From the NCBI RefSeq assembly GCF_016863555.1, contig NZ_BOPC01000043.1, positions 20,691-84,690 on the forward strand: DNA of 64,000 nucleotides, in the 5' to 3' direction. The translations under genes and the position numbers were made by a program. Of this stretch, positions 33,994 through 42,913 are shown piece by piece. The notes under the pieces are model-generated. The model was not told where the DNA came from. It did not search any database and was given only the letters and a program-made list of their open reading frames with translations. Position 1 is the stretch's first letter; each line of letters begins with the position of its first letter. Source of the stretch: Micromonospora qiuiae. Lineage in GTDB: Bacteria > Actinomycetota > Actinomycetes > Mycobacteriales > Micromonosporaceae.

Positions 33994-34022
33994 GAAGGGG
34001 CGGTCCGGCGGACCGCCCCTTC
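33994..34022. terminator. Bidirectional terminator between msiK and rlmB
   Basis: A perfect 13-bp stem (GAAGGGGCGGTCC at 33994-34006 with 34010-34022) and a 3-base loop, between two convergent genes. The arm ends give short A/T tracts on both strands. Confidence 0.92.
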
Positions 34023-34035
34023 GTCGTTCGCGAGG

Positions 34036-35157
34036 TCAGCCCTCGACGGCCCGGCGGCGGGCCACCTCGGCGAGCGTGACCGCAGCGGCCACGCTCGCGT
34101 TGAGCGATTCCACCTCGGAGACCATCGGGATGCTGACGGTCAGGTCGCAGGTCTGCCCGACCAGTCGGGACAGCCCCCGCCCCTCCGAGCCGACCACCAC
34201 GACCAGCGGCCCGACTGCGGCCTCCAGGTTGTACAGGTCGGTTTCGCCGTCGGCGTCCAGACCGACCACCACGAAGCCGGCGTCCTGGCACGCCTTCAAC
34301 GACCGGGTCAGGTTGGTGACCTGCGCCACCGGCACGCGGGCCGCCGCGCCGGCGCTGGTCCGCCAGGCGGTCGCGGTGATCCCGGCGGCCCGTCGCTCCG
34401 GTACGAAGACCCCCTGGGCGCCGAACGCGGCAGCCGACCGGATCACCGCACCGAGGTTGCGTGGGTCGGTGACCCCGTCCAGCGCCACCAGCAGCGGTGC
34501 CGGCTGCTCCACCGCGGCGGCGAGCAGGTCCTCGAACTGCTCGTACGCGAACGGCGGCACCTGGAGGCCGATCCCCTGGTGCAGCACGCCTCCGGTCATC
34601 CGGTCCAGCTCGGCCCGGCTGACCTCCAGGATGGCGATGGCCCGGTCGGCCGCGGTGCGGACGCTCTCGTTCACCCGGTCGTCGATGTCGATGCCCTGCG
34701 CGAGGTAGAGCGCGGTGGTCGGCACCTGGGCACGCAGCGCCTCCAGTACCGGATTACGCCCGACCAGCAGCTCCGGCGCGTCCTTCGCGGGGTTGGACTT
34801 GCGCCCCGGGGCGACCCGGGGGCCACCCCGCCCGGCCGGCTGCTTGCCCCGGGCCGCTCTGGGCGCGGACGTACCCCGACCGCCGCCCTTGCCCCAGGTG
34901 GTGTCCTTGCTGCCGGGCTTGCCGATCTTCGGGATCCGCCCCTCCTCGGCCGCCGCCCGGCGCTCCTTCTCCTGCTTCCAGGCGGTACGCTGCGGCAGCT
35001 TCTCGGTGCCGGAGTACGCCTTGTGCCAGGGCCGTTCGTCGGCCGGCAGGGTCCGGCCGCGCCCGGCGAGGGCGTTCCGGTTCTTGCCGCCGGAGCCCTT
35101 CGGGGCAGCCGCCTTCGACGTGGTTCGCCGGCCACGGCGTTGCGAATTGCCGGCCAT
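34036..35157 (-). CDS. rlmB: 23S rRNA (guanosine-2'-O-)-methyltransferase RlmB/TrmH family
   Basis: 373 aa from ATG 35157, overlapping the cysS stop as TGATG. A basic, Gly/Lys/Arg-rich extension (residues 1-125) precedes the substrate-binding domain (LLVGRNPVLEALRAQVPTTA) and the SpoU knot: DGVTDPRNLGAVIRSAAAFG (motif 1 with the catalytic-region Asn/Arg), VVVVGSEGRGLSRL (motif 2), IPMVSEVESLNASVAAAV (motif 3). It probably methylates G2251 of 23S rRNA. cysS-rlmB order is widespread in actinobacteria. The long basic extension is typical for the phylum. Confidence 0.93.
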   Translation of the reverse strand: MAGNSQRRGRRTTSKAAAPKGSGGKNRNALAGRGRTLPADERPWHKAYSGTEKLPQRTAWKQEKERRAAAEEGRIPKIGKPGSKDTTWGKGGGRGTSAPRAARGKQPAGRGGPRVAPGRKSNPAKDAPELLVGRNPVLEALRAQVPTTALYLAQGIDIDDRVNESVRTAADRAIAILEVSRAELDRMTGGVLHQGIGLQVPPFAYEQFEDLLAAAVEQPAPLLVALDGVTDPRNLGAVIRSAAAFGAQGVFVPERRAAGITATAWRTSAGAAARVPVAQVTNLTRSLKACQDAGFVVVGLDADGETDLYNLEAAVGPLVVVVGSEGRGLSRLVGQTCDLTVSIPMVSEVESLNASVAAAVTLAEVARRRAVEG

Positions 35158-36572
35158 CAGTCATGTTCTCCAATTGTCCAACGCGGGCCCTGCGGGGTGT
35201 CCTCGACCACCACGCCAGCCCGCTTGAGTTGATCCCGCAGCGCGTCGGCGGCGGCCCAGTCCTTGCGGACCCGGGCCTGCGCGCGCTGTTCGAGGGCCAG
35301 GGCGACCAGGGAGTCCACCACGCCACGGAGGTCACTCGCCCGGGCTCCGCCGGTCCACGCCGGGTCGAGGGGGTCGACCCCGAGGATATCCAGCATCGCG
35401 CGCACGCCGCCGAGGGCGGTGCGTACGGTCACGTCGTCCCCGTCGGTCAGCGCGTTGTTGCCGTCGCGCAACACCTCGTGCAGTACGGCCAGCGCCGCCG
35501 AGGTGTTCAGGTCGTCGTCCATCGCCGCCGCGAACCCGGCCGGCAGTTCGCCGAGCTGGCCGGCGCCCACCCGCTCGGCGGCCCGTTGCACGAAACCCTC
35601 GATCCGCCGGTACGCGACGGCCGCCTCGCGCAGCGCCTCCTCCGAGTAGTCGATGCGCGAACGGTAGTGCGCGGCCACGTAGTAGTAGCGCAGCTCGACC
35701 GGGCGCACCCCGAGCGCGGCGACGTAGTCCAGGTCGAGGGTGTTCCCCAGCGACTTGCCCATCTTGGTCCCGCCGATGCCGAGCAGACCGTGGTGCACCC
35801 AGTACCGGGCGAAGGGCAGGTCGGCGGCCTGGGACTGGGCCAGCTCGTTCTCGTGGTGCGGAAAGATCAGGTCGAGCCCGCCGCCGTGGATGTCGAACTC
35901 GGCGCCCAGATAACGCCAGCACATCGCCGAGCACTCGATGTGCCAGCCGGGGCGGCCCCGCCCCCACGGCGACGGCCAGTAGGCGTCCGCCGGCTCGTCC
36001 GGCTTGGCGCCCTTCCAGAGCGCGAAGTCGCGGGGATCCCGCTTGCCGCGTTCCGGAGCGCCACCGGCGGACTGCATGTCCTCCGGGGACTGGTTGGACA
36101 ACGCACCGTACGCCGGCCACGACCGCACGTCGAAGTACACGTCGCCGGAGCCGTCGGTGGCCGGGTAGGCGTGCCCCCGGTCGATCAACTGCGCGATCAG
36201 CTCGTGCATCTCGGGGATGTGCCCGGTCGCCCTCGGTTCGTAGGTCGGCGGCAGCACGTTCAACGCCCGGTACGCCTCGGCGAGCTTCCGCTCGTTGGCG
36301 TACGCGATCGACCAGAACGGCTGCCCCTGCTCCTGGGCCTTGACGAGGATCTTGTCGTCGATGTCGGTCAGGTTGCGAATGAACGTGACCTGGTAGCCGG
36401 CGGAGAGCAACCAGCGGCGCAACACGTCGTAGCTGACGCCTGATCGAAGATGGCCGATGTGCGGCGGGGCCTGAAGGGTGAGACCACACAGGTAGACCCC
36501 GACCTTGCCGGCTTCCCGCGGGACGAAGTCCCGCACCGATCGGGTGGCGGTGTCATACAGGCGTAGCGTCAC
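35157..36572 (-). CDS. cysS: Cysteinyl-tRNA synthetase
   Basis: 471 aa from GTG 36572 with TACCCT six bases upstream (leaderless type); the frame is open to 37232 but crosses the IclR gene. The HIGH-type motif is APPHIGHLR (residue about 40), zinc ligands include the Cys of YLCGLTLQAP and ECSAMCWRYLG, and GGGLDLIFPHHENELAQS is the family signature. The KMSKS loop reads KMGKSLGN, a Ser-to-Gly change at a usually conserved position. Length and the C-terminal helical domain fit CysS rather than the shorter MshC. It is coupled to rlmB. Confidence 0.95.
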   Translation of the reverse strand: MTLRLYDTATRSVRDFVPREAGKVGVYLCGLTLQAPPHIGHLRSGVSYDVLRRWLLSAGYQVTFIRNLTDIDDKILVKAQEQGQPFWSIAYANERKLAEAYRALNVLPPTYEPRATGHIPEMHELIAQLIDRGHAYPATDGSGDVYFDVRSWPAYGALSNQSPEDMQSAGGAPERGKRDPRDFALWKGAKPDEPADAYWPSPWGRGRPGWHIECSAMCWRYLGAEFDIHGGGLDLIFPHHENELAQSQAADLPFARYWVHHGLLGIGGTKMGKSLGNTLDLDYVAALGVRPVELRYYYVAAHYRSRIDYSEEALREAAVAYRRIEGFVQRAAERVGAGQLGELPAGFAAAMDDDLNTSAALAVLHEVLRDGNNALTDGDDVTVRTALGGVRAMLDILGVDPLDPAWTGGARASDLRGVVDSLVALALEQRAQARVRKDWAAADALRDQLKRAGVVVEDTPQGPRWTIGEHD

Positions 36573-36635
36573 CGTACAAGGGTAGCCGTCCGTCGTTCGC
36601 CCGGCCCGCCGGAGCCGGGTCGTACGCTGCTGGTC

Positions 36636-37382
36636 GTGAATTCCCCACCGCCCCCCAGCCCGGAACAGCCGGCCGTCCCCGGAGGCTCGGCCGTCCCCGG
36701 AGGCTCGGCCGTCCCCGGAGGCTCGGCCGTCCCCGGCAGCTCGGCCGTCCCGGGCGGTGAGACGGCGCAGACGCTGGATCGGGGTCTGCGGCTGCTGCAT
36801 CTGGTCGCGGACGCGCCCGGTGGGCTGACCATCACCGAGGCGGCGCACCGGCTGGGCATCGGGCGGGCCGCGATCTACCGACTGGTGGCGCCGCTGGCCG
36901 GGCACGGCATGCTGCGGCGCGACGCCGCCGGCCGGCTCCGCCTCGGCGCCGGCGTGCTCCAGCTGGCGCGACGAGCGCAGCCACTGCTCGCCGAGGGAGC
37001 GCTGCCGGCGCTGCGGCGGCTCGCCGAACAGGCCGGGGCCACCGCTCACCTCACCGTGGTCGAGGGAGGCGAGGGAGTCGCGCTGGCGGTGGTCGAGCCG
37101 AGCTGGACGTCGTTCCACGTGGCGTACCGGACCGGGGCCCGGCACCCGCTGGAACGCGGCGCCGGGGGCCGGGCCATCCTCGCCGGTCGGACCGGTGCCG
37201 CCGGCCCGGTCAGCACCGTCGGTGAGCTGCAACCCGGTGCGTACGGAGTGGCGGCGCCGGTGCTCGGCGTGCCCGGCCTGGAGGCGAGCGTCGGAGTGGT
37301 CGCATTGGCGGAGTTGGATGTCGAGACGGTGGGTGCCCAGGTGCTTGCCGCCGCCACCGCCGTCGCGGCTGCCCTGCGCTGA
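36636..37382 (+). CDS. IclR-family regulator
   Basis: 248 aa from GTG 36636, seven bases after TACGCT (leaderless layout), divergent from cysS. Residues 10-42 are a five-residue repeat (PGGSAV, four copies). Winged HTH: TLDRGLRLLHLVADAPGGLT, ITEAAHRLGIGRAAIYRLVA. The C-terminal effector domain (LAEQAGATAHLTVVEGGEGV, ALAVVEPSWTSFHVAYRTGA, HPLERGAGGRAIL) is present but shorter than usual, ending at AAATAVAAALR. Target unknown; cysS is the divergent neighbour but is normally constitutive. Confidence 0.88.
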   Translation: MNSPPPPSPEQPAVPGGSAVPGGSAVPGGSAVPGSSAVPGGETAQTLDRGLRLLHLVADAPGGLTITEAAHRLGIGRAAIYRLVAPLAGHGMLRRDAAGRLRLGAGVLQLARRAQPLLAEGALPALRRLAEQAGATAHLTVVEGGEGVALAVVEPSWTSFHVAYRTGARHPLERGAGGRAILAGRTGAAGPVSTVGELQPGAYGVAAPVLGVPGLEASVGVVALAELDVETVGAQVLAAATAVAAALR

Positions 37383-37443
37383 CCGACCCGGCTTCCCGAT
37401 GGCCCGGCCCGGCTTCCCGATGACCCGGCCCGGCTTCCCGATG
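37381..37443. repeat. Tandem 21-bp repeat after the IclR gene
   Basis: CCCGGCTTCCCGATG recurs at 37387, 37408 and 37429, a strict 21-bp period beginning at the IclR stop. Further CGGGCCGATC near-repeats continue to about 37505. No coding potential is apparent. Confidence 0.8.
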
Positions 37444-37539
37444 ATCGGCCCGACTCGCGCCGACCGGGCCGATCCCTACCAACCGGGCCGATCCGCGCCG
37501 ACCGGCCGGGCCTGCGCTCGATTCGCTGGCTTGGGAACC

Positions 37540-37815
37540 CCACATGCGGCAAGTCCCAGCGACACCCAACGAGCGGGAAGTTACGGACGCGCGGCGGCGC
37601 CCTCGTCGAGCCCTCGCCTTGACGCGATTAGCGAATGACGTCCCGACTTACGGCAAGTCGCGCTTGGCGCCCCGGCTTACCGCAAGTCGCGCCTTCCACC
37701 AGGATTGTCGGCCCGACTTGCCGCATCCTGAGGTGGCACCGCGACATGACGGACCGAGATGCCGCAACTCGTGCATGCAGTCCGTGCGGCGATCATCCGA
37801 CTTGCCGCAAGTCGT
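37540..37815. repeat. Cluster of TTGCGGCA-type short repeats
   Basis: At least six variants of TTGCGGCA/TGCCGCAA in both orientations, spaced 30-60 bases, including the palindrome CGACTTGCCGCAAGTCG near 37798. The sequence is gene-free (part of a 594-base gap). A related cluster is at 44806-44977. Confidence 0.65.
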
Positions 37816-37883
37816 GGCCTGAGACCGGCCGCGGGGACGGAGAAGGCAGGAAAGCCGACGCATCCATAGCACATGAGACGGCG

Positions 37884-37937
37884 CCTGTGGACGTTATCCA
37901 CAGGGGACCGACGAGCGGCCGCCCGAGGTTATCCACA
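37884..37937. promoter_or_regulatory. Two perfect DnaA boxes upstream of the DUF559 gene
   Basis: TTATCCACA occurs at 37894-37902 and 37929-37937 (35 bp apart, same orientation), each followed by GGGG. The first lies in an inverted repeat, CCTGTGGA (37884-37891) and TCCACAGG (37897-37904). The match to the nine-base DnaA consensus is exact. With only two boxes and no dnaA/dnaN nearby it is not the chromosome origin. Confidence 0.7.
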
Positions 37938-37976
37938 GGGGCTGCCCCGCGGCGGAAATGCCCGCAGGCTTCCCTC

Positions 37977-38879
37977 ATGCCTGCTCAAGCACACCGACCG
38001 GAAGCCCTGGCGTGGCAGGTCTTCCGCGGCTCAGACGCCGTCCACCGAGGCCTGCTCACTGCTCATCAACTTCGCAGTTCCGCCTGGATACGGCTTCGGC
38101 GGGACATCTACGCCGATGCTCGTCTCGATCGCGATCACGAGTTGGCCTGCCGCGCGGTGGCGCTCCAGTTGCCGGTTGGAGCGGCCATCGCTGGCCCGTC
38201 GGCGGCATACCTGCACGGCGTGGAGCATGCCGCAGGCTTCGCCGATCCTGTCCATGTCCTGGTACCGACCTCGTCCGGGCTGCGCAGTCAACGTGGCCTA
38301 CAGGTGCACACAATGGCCCGGGAGGAGCTCGCCGGGCTTCCCCGCCTGGGCACGCCAAAACGCACCGACTCGACGCGGGCGGCCTGGGAGAGCGCCGTCT
38401 GGCTGGAGCCGGTCCGCGCGATCGGCATAGTCGACACTCTCCTCGGCCGGAATCTGACCACACGGGCGGCGCTGACGGAGATCGCCGCCGCGAACGACAA
38501 CCGTCCAGGCGTACGCCGGGCAAGTTGGCTGTTCGACCTGGCCGAGCCGGCAGCCCAGTCACCAGCTGAGTCGCAGCTGCGTATCCGGCTGATACTGGCC
38601 GGTCTACCGCGCCCGGTCGTTCAGCATCCGGTGCGGGTGGCCAGCGGCCCGATTCTTCATCCCGACCTCGCCTGGCCGGACTTCCGCGTGGCGGTGGAGT
38701 ACGACGGGCAATGGCACTCGGATCGCGAGCAGTTACACCGGGACCGCCAACGGCTCAATCTACTTGTCGGTGCGGGCTGGCTGGTCCTGCATGTAACCGG
38801 TCGCCGCCTTTACGGGGATTTCCTGGGGATCGTGCGCGAAGTCCGCTCCGCCCTACTCGACCGCGGCTGGCGCCGGTAA
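37977..38879 (+). CDS. DUF559 / AbiEi-like protein with Vsr-type nuclease domain
   Basis: 300 aa from ATG 37977. Residues about 10-110 resemble an AbiEi-type winged helix and the following domain (HRGLLTAHQLRSSAWIRLRR, DIYADARLDRDHELACRAVA). The C-terminal 110 residues form a DUF559 restriction-endonuclease-like fold: LHPDLAWPDFRVAVEYDGQW (PD...E-x-D), HSDREQLHRDRQRLNLLVGA, GWLVLHVTGRRL. This D/E-D pattern is that of very-short-patch-repair-like nucleases. Such genes are abundant in actinobacteria, their role unproven (phage defence or repair). Two DnaA boxes lie just upstream. Confidence 0.82.
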   Translation: MPAQAHRPEALAWQVFRGSDAVHRGLLTAHQLRSSAWIRLRRDIYADARLDRDHELACRAVALQLPVGAAIAGPSAAYLHGVEHAAGFADPVHVLVPTSSGLRSQRGLQVHTMAREELAGLPRLGTPKRTDSTRAAWESAVWLEPVRAIGIVDTLLGRNLTTRAALTEIAAANDNRPGVRRASWLFDLAEPAAQSPAESQLRIRLILAGLPRPVVQHPVRVASGPILHPDLAWPDFRVAVEYDGQWHSDREQLHRDRQRLNLLVGAGWLVLHVTGRRLYGDFLGIVREVRSALLDRGWRR

Positions 38880-38880
38880 C

Positions 38881-38917
38881 GGTGGCCCGATCGGAATGAT
38901 CCTCAGGCCGGGCCACC
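38881..38917. terminator. Hairpin between convergent DUF559 and subtilase genes
   Basis: GGTGGCCCG (38881-38889) pairs with CGGGCCACC (38909-38917), a perfect 9-bp stem with a 19-base loop, in the 52-base gap between the two stops. Confidence 0.65.
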
Positions 38918-38931
38918 GCCACGTGGTTGGG

Positions 38932-40626
38932 TTACCGGCGGGACTTCAGGGGGGTGGTCACCGCCGCGTACGCGTCGACGATGCCGTGCCCGTAGAAGCC
39001 GTTGAAGCTGACCGGGCCGGCGCAGTAGGCGTCGAACTCGGCCGATCGGCCCTCGTTGACGTAGCTCACCAGGCGCGGCTGCGGGCAGGCGCGCTTGGTC
39101 GCCGTCCGGTAGAGGTGCTGCTCGACCAGGTCCGGTGCCAGGCCGAAGCCGCCCCGGCCCTGTGCCTTGCCGTACCGACTCACGATCAGCGCGGCCACGC
39201 CCGAGGCGTGTGGAGCCGCCATCGAGGTGCCCTGGAGGTACGTGAAGTAGCCGCACACCCGGTTGGCCTTGCACTCCTTGAACACGAAGGTCTCGGCGCC
39301 CGGCACGATGTTGCCATCCTCGTCGACCGTGCCTTCCTCCTGGAGGACCTTCTTCGGGTAGGTCGACAGAATCATGTTGGCGTCGGTACGGAACGTGTCG
39401 GTGCCGAAGCCGTCCCGGAACCAGCCGCCCGGCGCAGCGACGGCGGTCTGCTCGGTGCCGTAGTTGGAGTAGTCAGCCTTCTTGCCGGACGGGCCGACCG
39501 CGGCGACGCTGATCACGTGCGGCCCCTCGGTGGGCAGGTTCCAACAGCTGCTGTTGTCGATCTCCCGCGGGTACGGCGCGACGTCACCGTAGTTCGGGCT
39601 GGAGACGTCGGTACGCGGGTCGCCCAAATCCTCGTGGTTGTTGCCGAGCGCGCCGACCAGCGTGACGCCCCGGTCGTGGGCGAAGGTCAGGGCCCGCTTC
39701 ATGGCCCGGATGGTGGCCCGCTGCGCGGCCTGCGCCTCCGGCGAGTCGGCCGGGTTCGCGGTGCAGTTGTACAGCCACGGGTCGACGTAGAAGGACATGT
39801 TGACCACGTCCAGGCCGGACCTGCCGGCGTGCAGCAGGGCGTTGACCACCGGGTTGAGGAAGAAGTAGCCGGAGTCCTGCCCGCCCTTGAGGTTGACCAG
39901 CGACACGCTCGGGGCGACACCGGAGAGGCCGTACCCGTTGGCGGCGGCACCGATGGTGCCGGCCACGTGCGTGCCGTGCCCGCCGTCGTCGGTGCCGACC
40001 GGGTCGAGGCAACTCGCCACCTCGCACGGCCCGTCGATCTCGGGGATGTCCGGCGCAAAGTTGCGCGACAGCGCCCAATTGAAGTTCGGCGCGATGTCGG
40101 GGTGACTGGCATCGACGCCGGTGTCGAGTACGCCGACGGTAACCCGGCGGTCGCCCGGCTCGACCTTGCGCGCCTGGTCGGCGCGGATCATCTCCAGGCC
40201 CCAGAGCTTGTCGTCCAGCGGATCCATCTTGGCCGGCTTCTTGCCGGGCTTCTTGCCGGTGCCCTTGGCTGCCGTCGCGGCCAGCAGGTGCTCCTGCTCG
40301 ACCCGGTCCAGCTTGGGTTTGCGACCGATGGCCCGCTGCTCGGCGGCTCCGATCAGGGCCGTGGCGGCGGCGGCCTTCGCCTGGAAGTCAGCCCGGTCGC
40401 TGGTCACCTGGTACACGCCGACCTCGTCGGCCCGGGACACCACGGTCCCGCCTGCCGACCGAATCGCGGCGATCGCCGCCTCGGTGGCGACGCCGTCCTC
40501 GGCGACCACGGTGAAGGTCCGGACGGTCGCCGGCTCGGCACTGGCCGGCACACCCATGCCTGTCACCGTGAATGCCAGTGCGGTCGCGGTCGCGACCACA
40601 CCGACGGTGAAGCGTTTGCTCACCAC
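38932..40626 (-). CDS. Secreted subtilisin-like serine protease (S8)
   Basis: 564 aa from GTG 40626, seven bases after GAGAGG. A signal peptide is clear (KRFTVGVVATATALAFTVTG ending ASA). A propeptide (VRTFTVVAEDGVATEAAIAA) follows. Catalytic residues: Asp in VGVLDTGVDASHPD, His in GGHGTHVAGTIGAAANG, oxyanion Asn in the GALGNNHED region, Ser in GTSMAAPHASGVAAL. Several Cys (CEVASC, FKECKANRVCGYF) probably form disulfides, in keeping with secretion. No anchor follows, so it is likely released. Between propeptide and catalytic domain is a Lys/Gly-rich linker. Confidence 0.94.
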   Translation of the reverse strand: MVSKRFTVGVVATATALAFTVTGMGVPASAEPATVRTFTVVAEDGVATEAAIAAIRSAGGTVVSRADEVGVYQVTSDRADFQAKAAAATALIGAAEQRAIGRKPKLDRVEQEHLLAATAAKGTGKKPGKKPAKMDPLDDKLWGLEMIRADQARKVEPGDRRVTVGVLDTGVDASHPDIAPNFNWALSRNFAPDIPEIDGPCEVASCLDPVGTDDGGHGTHVAGTIGAAANGYGLSGVAPSVSLVNLKGGQDSGYFFLNPVVNALLHAGRSGLDVVNMSFYVDPWLYNCTANPADSPEAQAAQRATIRAMKRALTFAHDRGVTLVGALGNNHEDLGDPRTDVSSPNYGDVAPYPREIDNSSCWNLPTEGPHVISVAAVGPSGKKADYSNYGTEQTAVAAPGGWFRDGFGTDTFRTDANMILSTYPKKVLQEEGTVDEDGNIVPGAETFVFKECKANRVCGYFTYLQGTSMAAPHASGVAALIVSRYGKAQGRGGFGLAPDLVEQHLYRTATKRACPQPRLVSYVNEGRSAEFDAYCAGPVSFNGFYGHGIVDAYAAVTTPLKSRR

Positions 40627-40816
40627 ATCGAATCCTCTCGTTGAGGTCTGTGGCGTCATCAGACATGAACGTTCACCGGTTCGCCAGTCCGCCGCCGGAT
40701 AACAGACGAAAGTTCTCCTTCGCCAGAAGCTCGGCCCGGGCAGCAGGCGGCGGGCAGCGGGCGACGGGCAGCGGGCGACGGGCGACGGCGAGCGACGGGC
40801 GACGGCGAGCGACGGG

Positions 40817-40880
40817 CGACGGACGACGGACGACGGACGACGGACGACGGACGACGGACGACGGACGACGGGCGACGGGC
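40817..40880. repeat. 7-bp microsatellite (ACGGACG)
   Basis: About seven consecutive copies of ACGGACG, with degenerate GCGACGGGC units before (from about 40740) and after. Lies between the protease and transporter genes, 12 bases short of the transporter stop. Contracts or expands by slippage; no coding role. Confidence 0.9.
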
Positions 40881-40891
40881 GGTTCAGGGTG

Positions 40892-41851
40892 TCACGTCAA
40901 TGCCGGCTCCGCCGTCTCCGTCGGTGCCGGCTCGACGGGAGCCCGCAGCTCGTCGAGGCGGACCAACGCCACTCCGACGACGATCAGCGCCCCGCCGAAC
41001 AGCTGCACCACCGACGGCAGCTCACCCAGCACCAGCCAGGCGATCAGCACCGCGAACATCACCTCGGTCAGCCCGACGAAGGAGGCCAGCCGGGCCCCCA
41101 GGATGCGCGTCGCGGCGACCCCGGACAGGTACGCGACCACCGCCGCCACCAGGGCGAGGCCAGCGATCGGGACCAGCCAGCTGGTGCGCTGCCCGGCGAA
41201 GTCCACCGCGCCGAAGGTGGCCCGCAGCGGCAGCGCCCCGGCCAGGCCGAGCACCAGCAGCGCCCCGGCGCCGACGGCCATCCCACCGCTGGCCATGACG
41301 ACCGACGGCAGGGCGGCGTCGATGCGGCCGGCGAGCACGAAGTACCCGGCCAGGCCGACCCCGGCGCCCAGCCCCCAGAGCACGCCGACCGGGTCGAGCC
41401 GATCGGCTCCGGTCAGGTCGAGCACGAAGACCAGGCCGGCCAGGGCCGCCACCGAACCGGCCACGGTGAGGCGGCGGGGACGCTGCCCCTGCACCAGCCA
41501 GACCCAGCCGACGACGAGGATGATGCCGAGGTACTCCAGCAGCAACGCCACACCGACCGGCAAATAGCGCACGGCGTTGAAGAAGCACACCTGGGCAAGT
41601 GCCACCCCGAGCAGCCCGAACACCCCGATCGAGGCGAGGTTGCGCCGCAGCACCGGCCAACGCCCGCGCAGGATGAGCAGCGCGGGCAACGCCAACACCA
41701 GGGCGGCGATACCGACCCGGGCGACGACCAGCGCCTCGGCCGACCAACCGGCGTTGATCAGCGAGCGGGCGAAAGTGCCGGAGGTCGCAAAGGTGACCGC
41801 CGAGAGCAGCGCCAGTGTGAGGCCGACACCGGCGGCGTTGGGTTGGCGCAT
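40892..41851 (-). CDS. EamA/DMT-family transporter
   Basis: 319 aa from ATG 41851 with AAGGAG six bases upstream. Ten hydrophobic helices in two EamA repeats: LTLALLSAVTFATSGTFARS, EALVVARVGIAALVLALPAL, GVFGLLGVALAQVCFFNAVR, GVALLLEYLGIILVVGWVWL in the first; VGLAGYFVLAGRIDAALPSV, LVPIAGLALVAAVVAYLSGV, VGLTEVMFAVLIAWLVLGEL, FGGALIVVGVALVRLDELR in the second. Drug/metabolite exporters of this family move amino acids or related compounds; substrate cannot be told. It is divergent from the CGNR gene with 51 bases between. Confidence 0.92.
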   Translation of the reverse strand: MRQPNAAGVGLTLALLSAVTFATSGTFARSLINAGWSAEALVVARVGIAALVLALPALLILRGRWPVLRRNLASIGVFGLLGVALAQVCFFNAVRYLPVGVALLLEYLGIILVVGWVWLVQGQRPRRLTVAGSVAALAGLVFVLDLTGADRLDPVGVLWGLGAGVGLAGYFVLAGRIDAALPSVVMASGGMAVGAGALLVLGLAGALPLRATFGAVDFAGQRTSWLVPIAGLALVAAVVAYLSGVAATRILGARLASFVGLTEVMFAVLIAWLVLGELPSVVQLFGGALIVVGVALVRLDELRAPVEPAPTETAEPALT

Positions 41852-41902
41852 CGGGCTCTCCTTGGCACAGCCAGCCGACATAGGCAAACTATGGTTACGC
41901 CG

Positions 41903-42481
41903 ATGACGCTAGAGCGCGGCCCGACAGGAGTCAAATTGCTATTCGCCCATGACACCGAGTGTTCGCTGATCGCGTCCGCCGCGCTGGTCAACACCGGCGG
42001 CGGGGGCACCGAAGGCTTGCCCGATGTGGCCGCACTCGACGCCTTCTTCGCCGCCCACTCCTACAGCGGGCGCCAAGAGCACACCGAAACCGAACTCCGG
42101 GCGGTACGCGCACTACGTCCACGACTGCGCCGGATCTGGTACGCCGACGTGGACGAGATCGTCTCGATCGTCAACAAGCTGCTCCGCGAACATCGCGCCC
42201 TGCCGCAGCTCATCACGCACGACGACGAGCCGTACCACCTGCACGCCGTGCCCCGGGACGCCCCGCTGGCCACCCGGATGGCGGTCGAGGCGGCGATGGC
42301 GTTCGCCGACGTGGTACGCGGCGGCGAGCTACGCCGGCTGCGCATCTGCGATCACCCGGACTGCGACAACGTGCTGGTCGACCTGTCGAAGAACCGCTCC
42401 CGGCGCTTCTGCGACGCCGGCTGCGGCAACCGGGCCGCGGTCAGCGCCTACCGCGCCCGCAAGGCGGCCGTCCGCCCCTGA
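41903..42481 (+). CDS. CGNR zinc-finger / ABATE-domain protein
   Basis: 192 aa from ATG 41903, with TATGGT seven to eight bases upstream (leaderless layout). The N-terminal ABATE domain (SLIASAALVNTGGGGTEGLP, ALRPRLRRIWYADVDEIVSI) is followed by the C-terminal zinc finger (residues about 150-190: LRICDHPDCDNVLVDLSKNR, SRRFCDAGCGNRAAVSAYRA) with all four Cys. The GCGNRAAVSAYRAR motif gives the family its name. A stress-related transcriptional regulator role has been proposed from the fold. It may control the divergent transporter. Confidence 0.92.
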   Translation: MTLERGPTGVKLLFAHDTECSLIASAALVNTGGGGTEGLPDVAALDAFFAAHSYSGRQEHTETELRAVRALRPRLRRIWYADVDEIVSIVNKLLREHRALPQLITHDDEPYHLHAVPRDAPLATRMAVEAAMAFADVVRGGELRRLRICDHPDCDNVLVDLSKNRSRRFCDAGCGNRAAVSAYRARKAAVRP

Positions 42482-42517
42482 ACCCGCCGGCGAAGCTACC
42501 GCGTCGGCAACGACAGG

Positions 42518-42913
42518 TCAGCGGGCGCGGCCGGTCATCAGCCAGCGGGTCACGGTGATCCGGAGCAGGACGTAGGGGCCGTCCGGGCCGTTCACCGTGA
42601 CGTCCCAGCCGTCGTACCGGCGGCGAAGCGCCGCAACCACGTCCGGCGGGAAGGGCTGGCGGACGATGCTCGCCGCGCCCTCCGCGACGACCGGCGCGTC
42701 CCCGTCGGGCAACGCCAGCGACACCCGGGGATCGGTGGCGATGTTGCGGACCTTCCGGTTTCGCTCGCCGGTGCCGATCCACCACTCATGATCGAGGTAA
42801 AGGAACCAGACCGGCGTCAGGTGCGGCGATCCGTCCGGCCGCAGCGTGCACAGCCAGACGAGGCGCTCCCGTTCCAGTCGAGCCAGAACCTCCGCGCCGG
42901 GCGCTCTGATCAC
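42518..42913 (-). CDS. PPOX-class F420-dependent or flavin oxidoreductase
   Basis: 131 aa from GTG 42913, overlapping the DUF397 stop as GTGA. A single split-barrel domain: VLARLERERLVWLCTLRPDG, SPHLTPVWFLYLDHEWWIGT, ERNRKVRNIATDPRVSLALP, then a C-terminal strand/helix PYVLLRITVTRWLMTG. The SPHLTPVWF block is typical of pyridoxamine-5-phosphate-oxidase-like proteins, many of which bind F420 in actinobacteria. It is the third gene of an XRE-DUF397-PPOX unit; the functional link between them is unclear. Confidence 0.85.
   Translation of the reverse strand: MIRAPGAEVLARLERERLVWLCTLRPDGSPHLTPVWFLYLDHEWWIGTGERNRKVRNIATDPRVSLALPDGDAPVVAEGAASIVRQPFPPDVVAALRRRYDGWDVTVNGPDGPYVLLRITVTRWLMTGRAR

Noticed and set aside
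37894..37937. Replication origin at the two DnaA boxes
   Set aside because: Only two boxes, no AT-rich unwinding region and no dnaA, dnaN or gyrase genes nearby.
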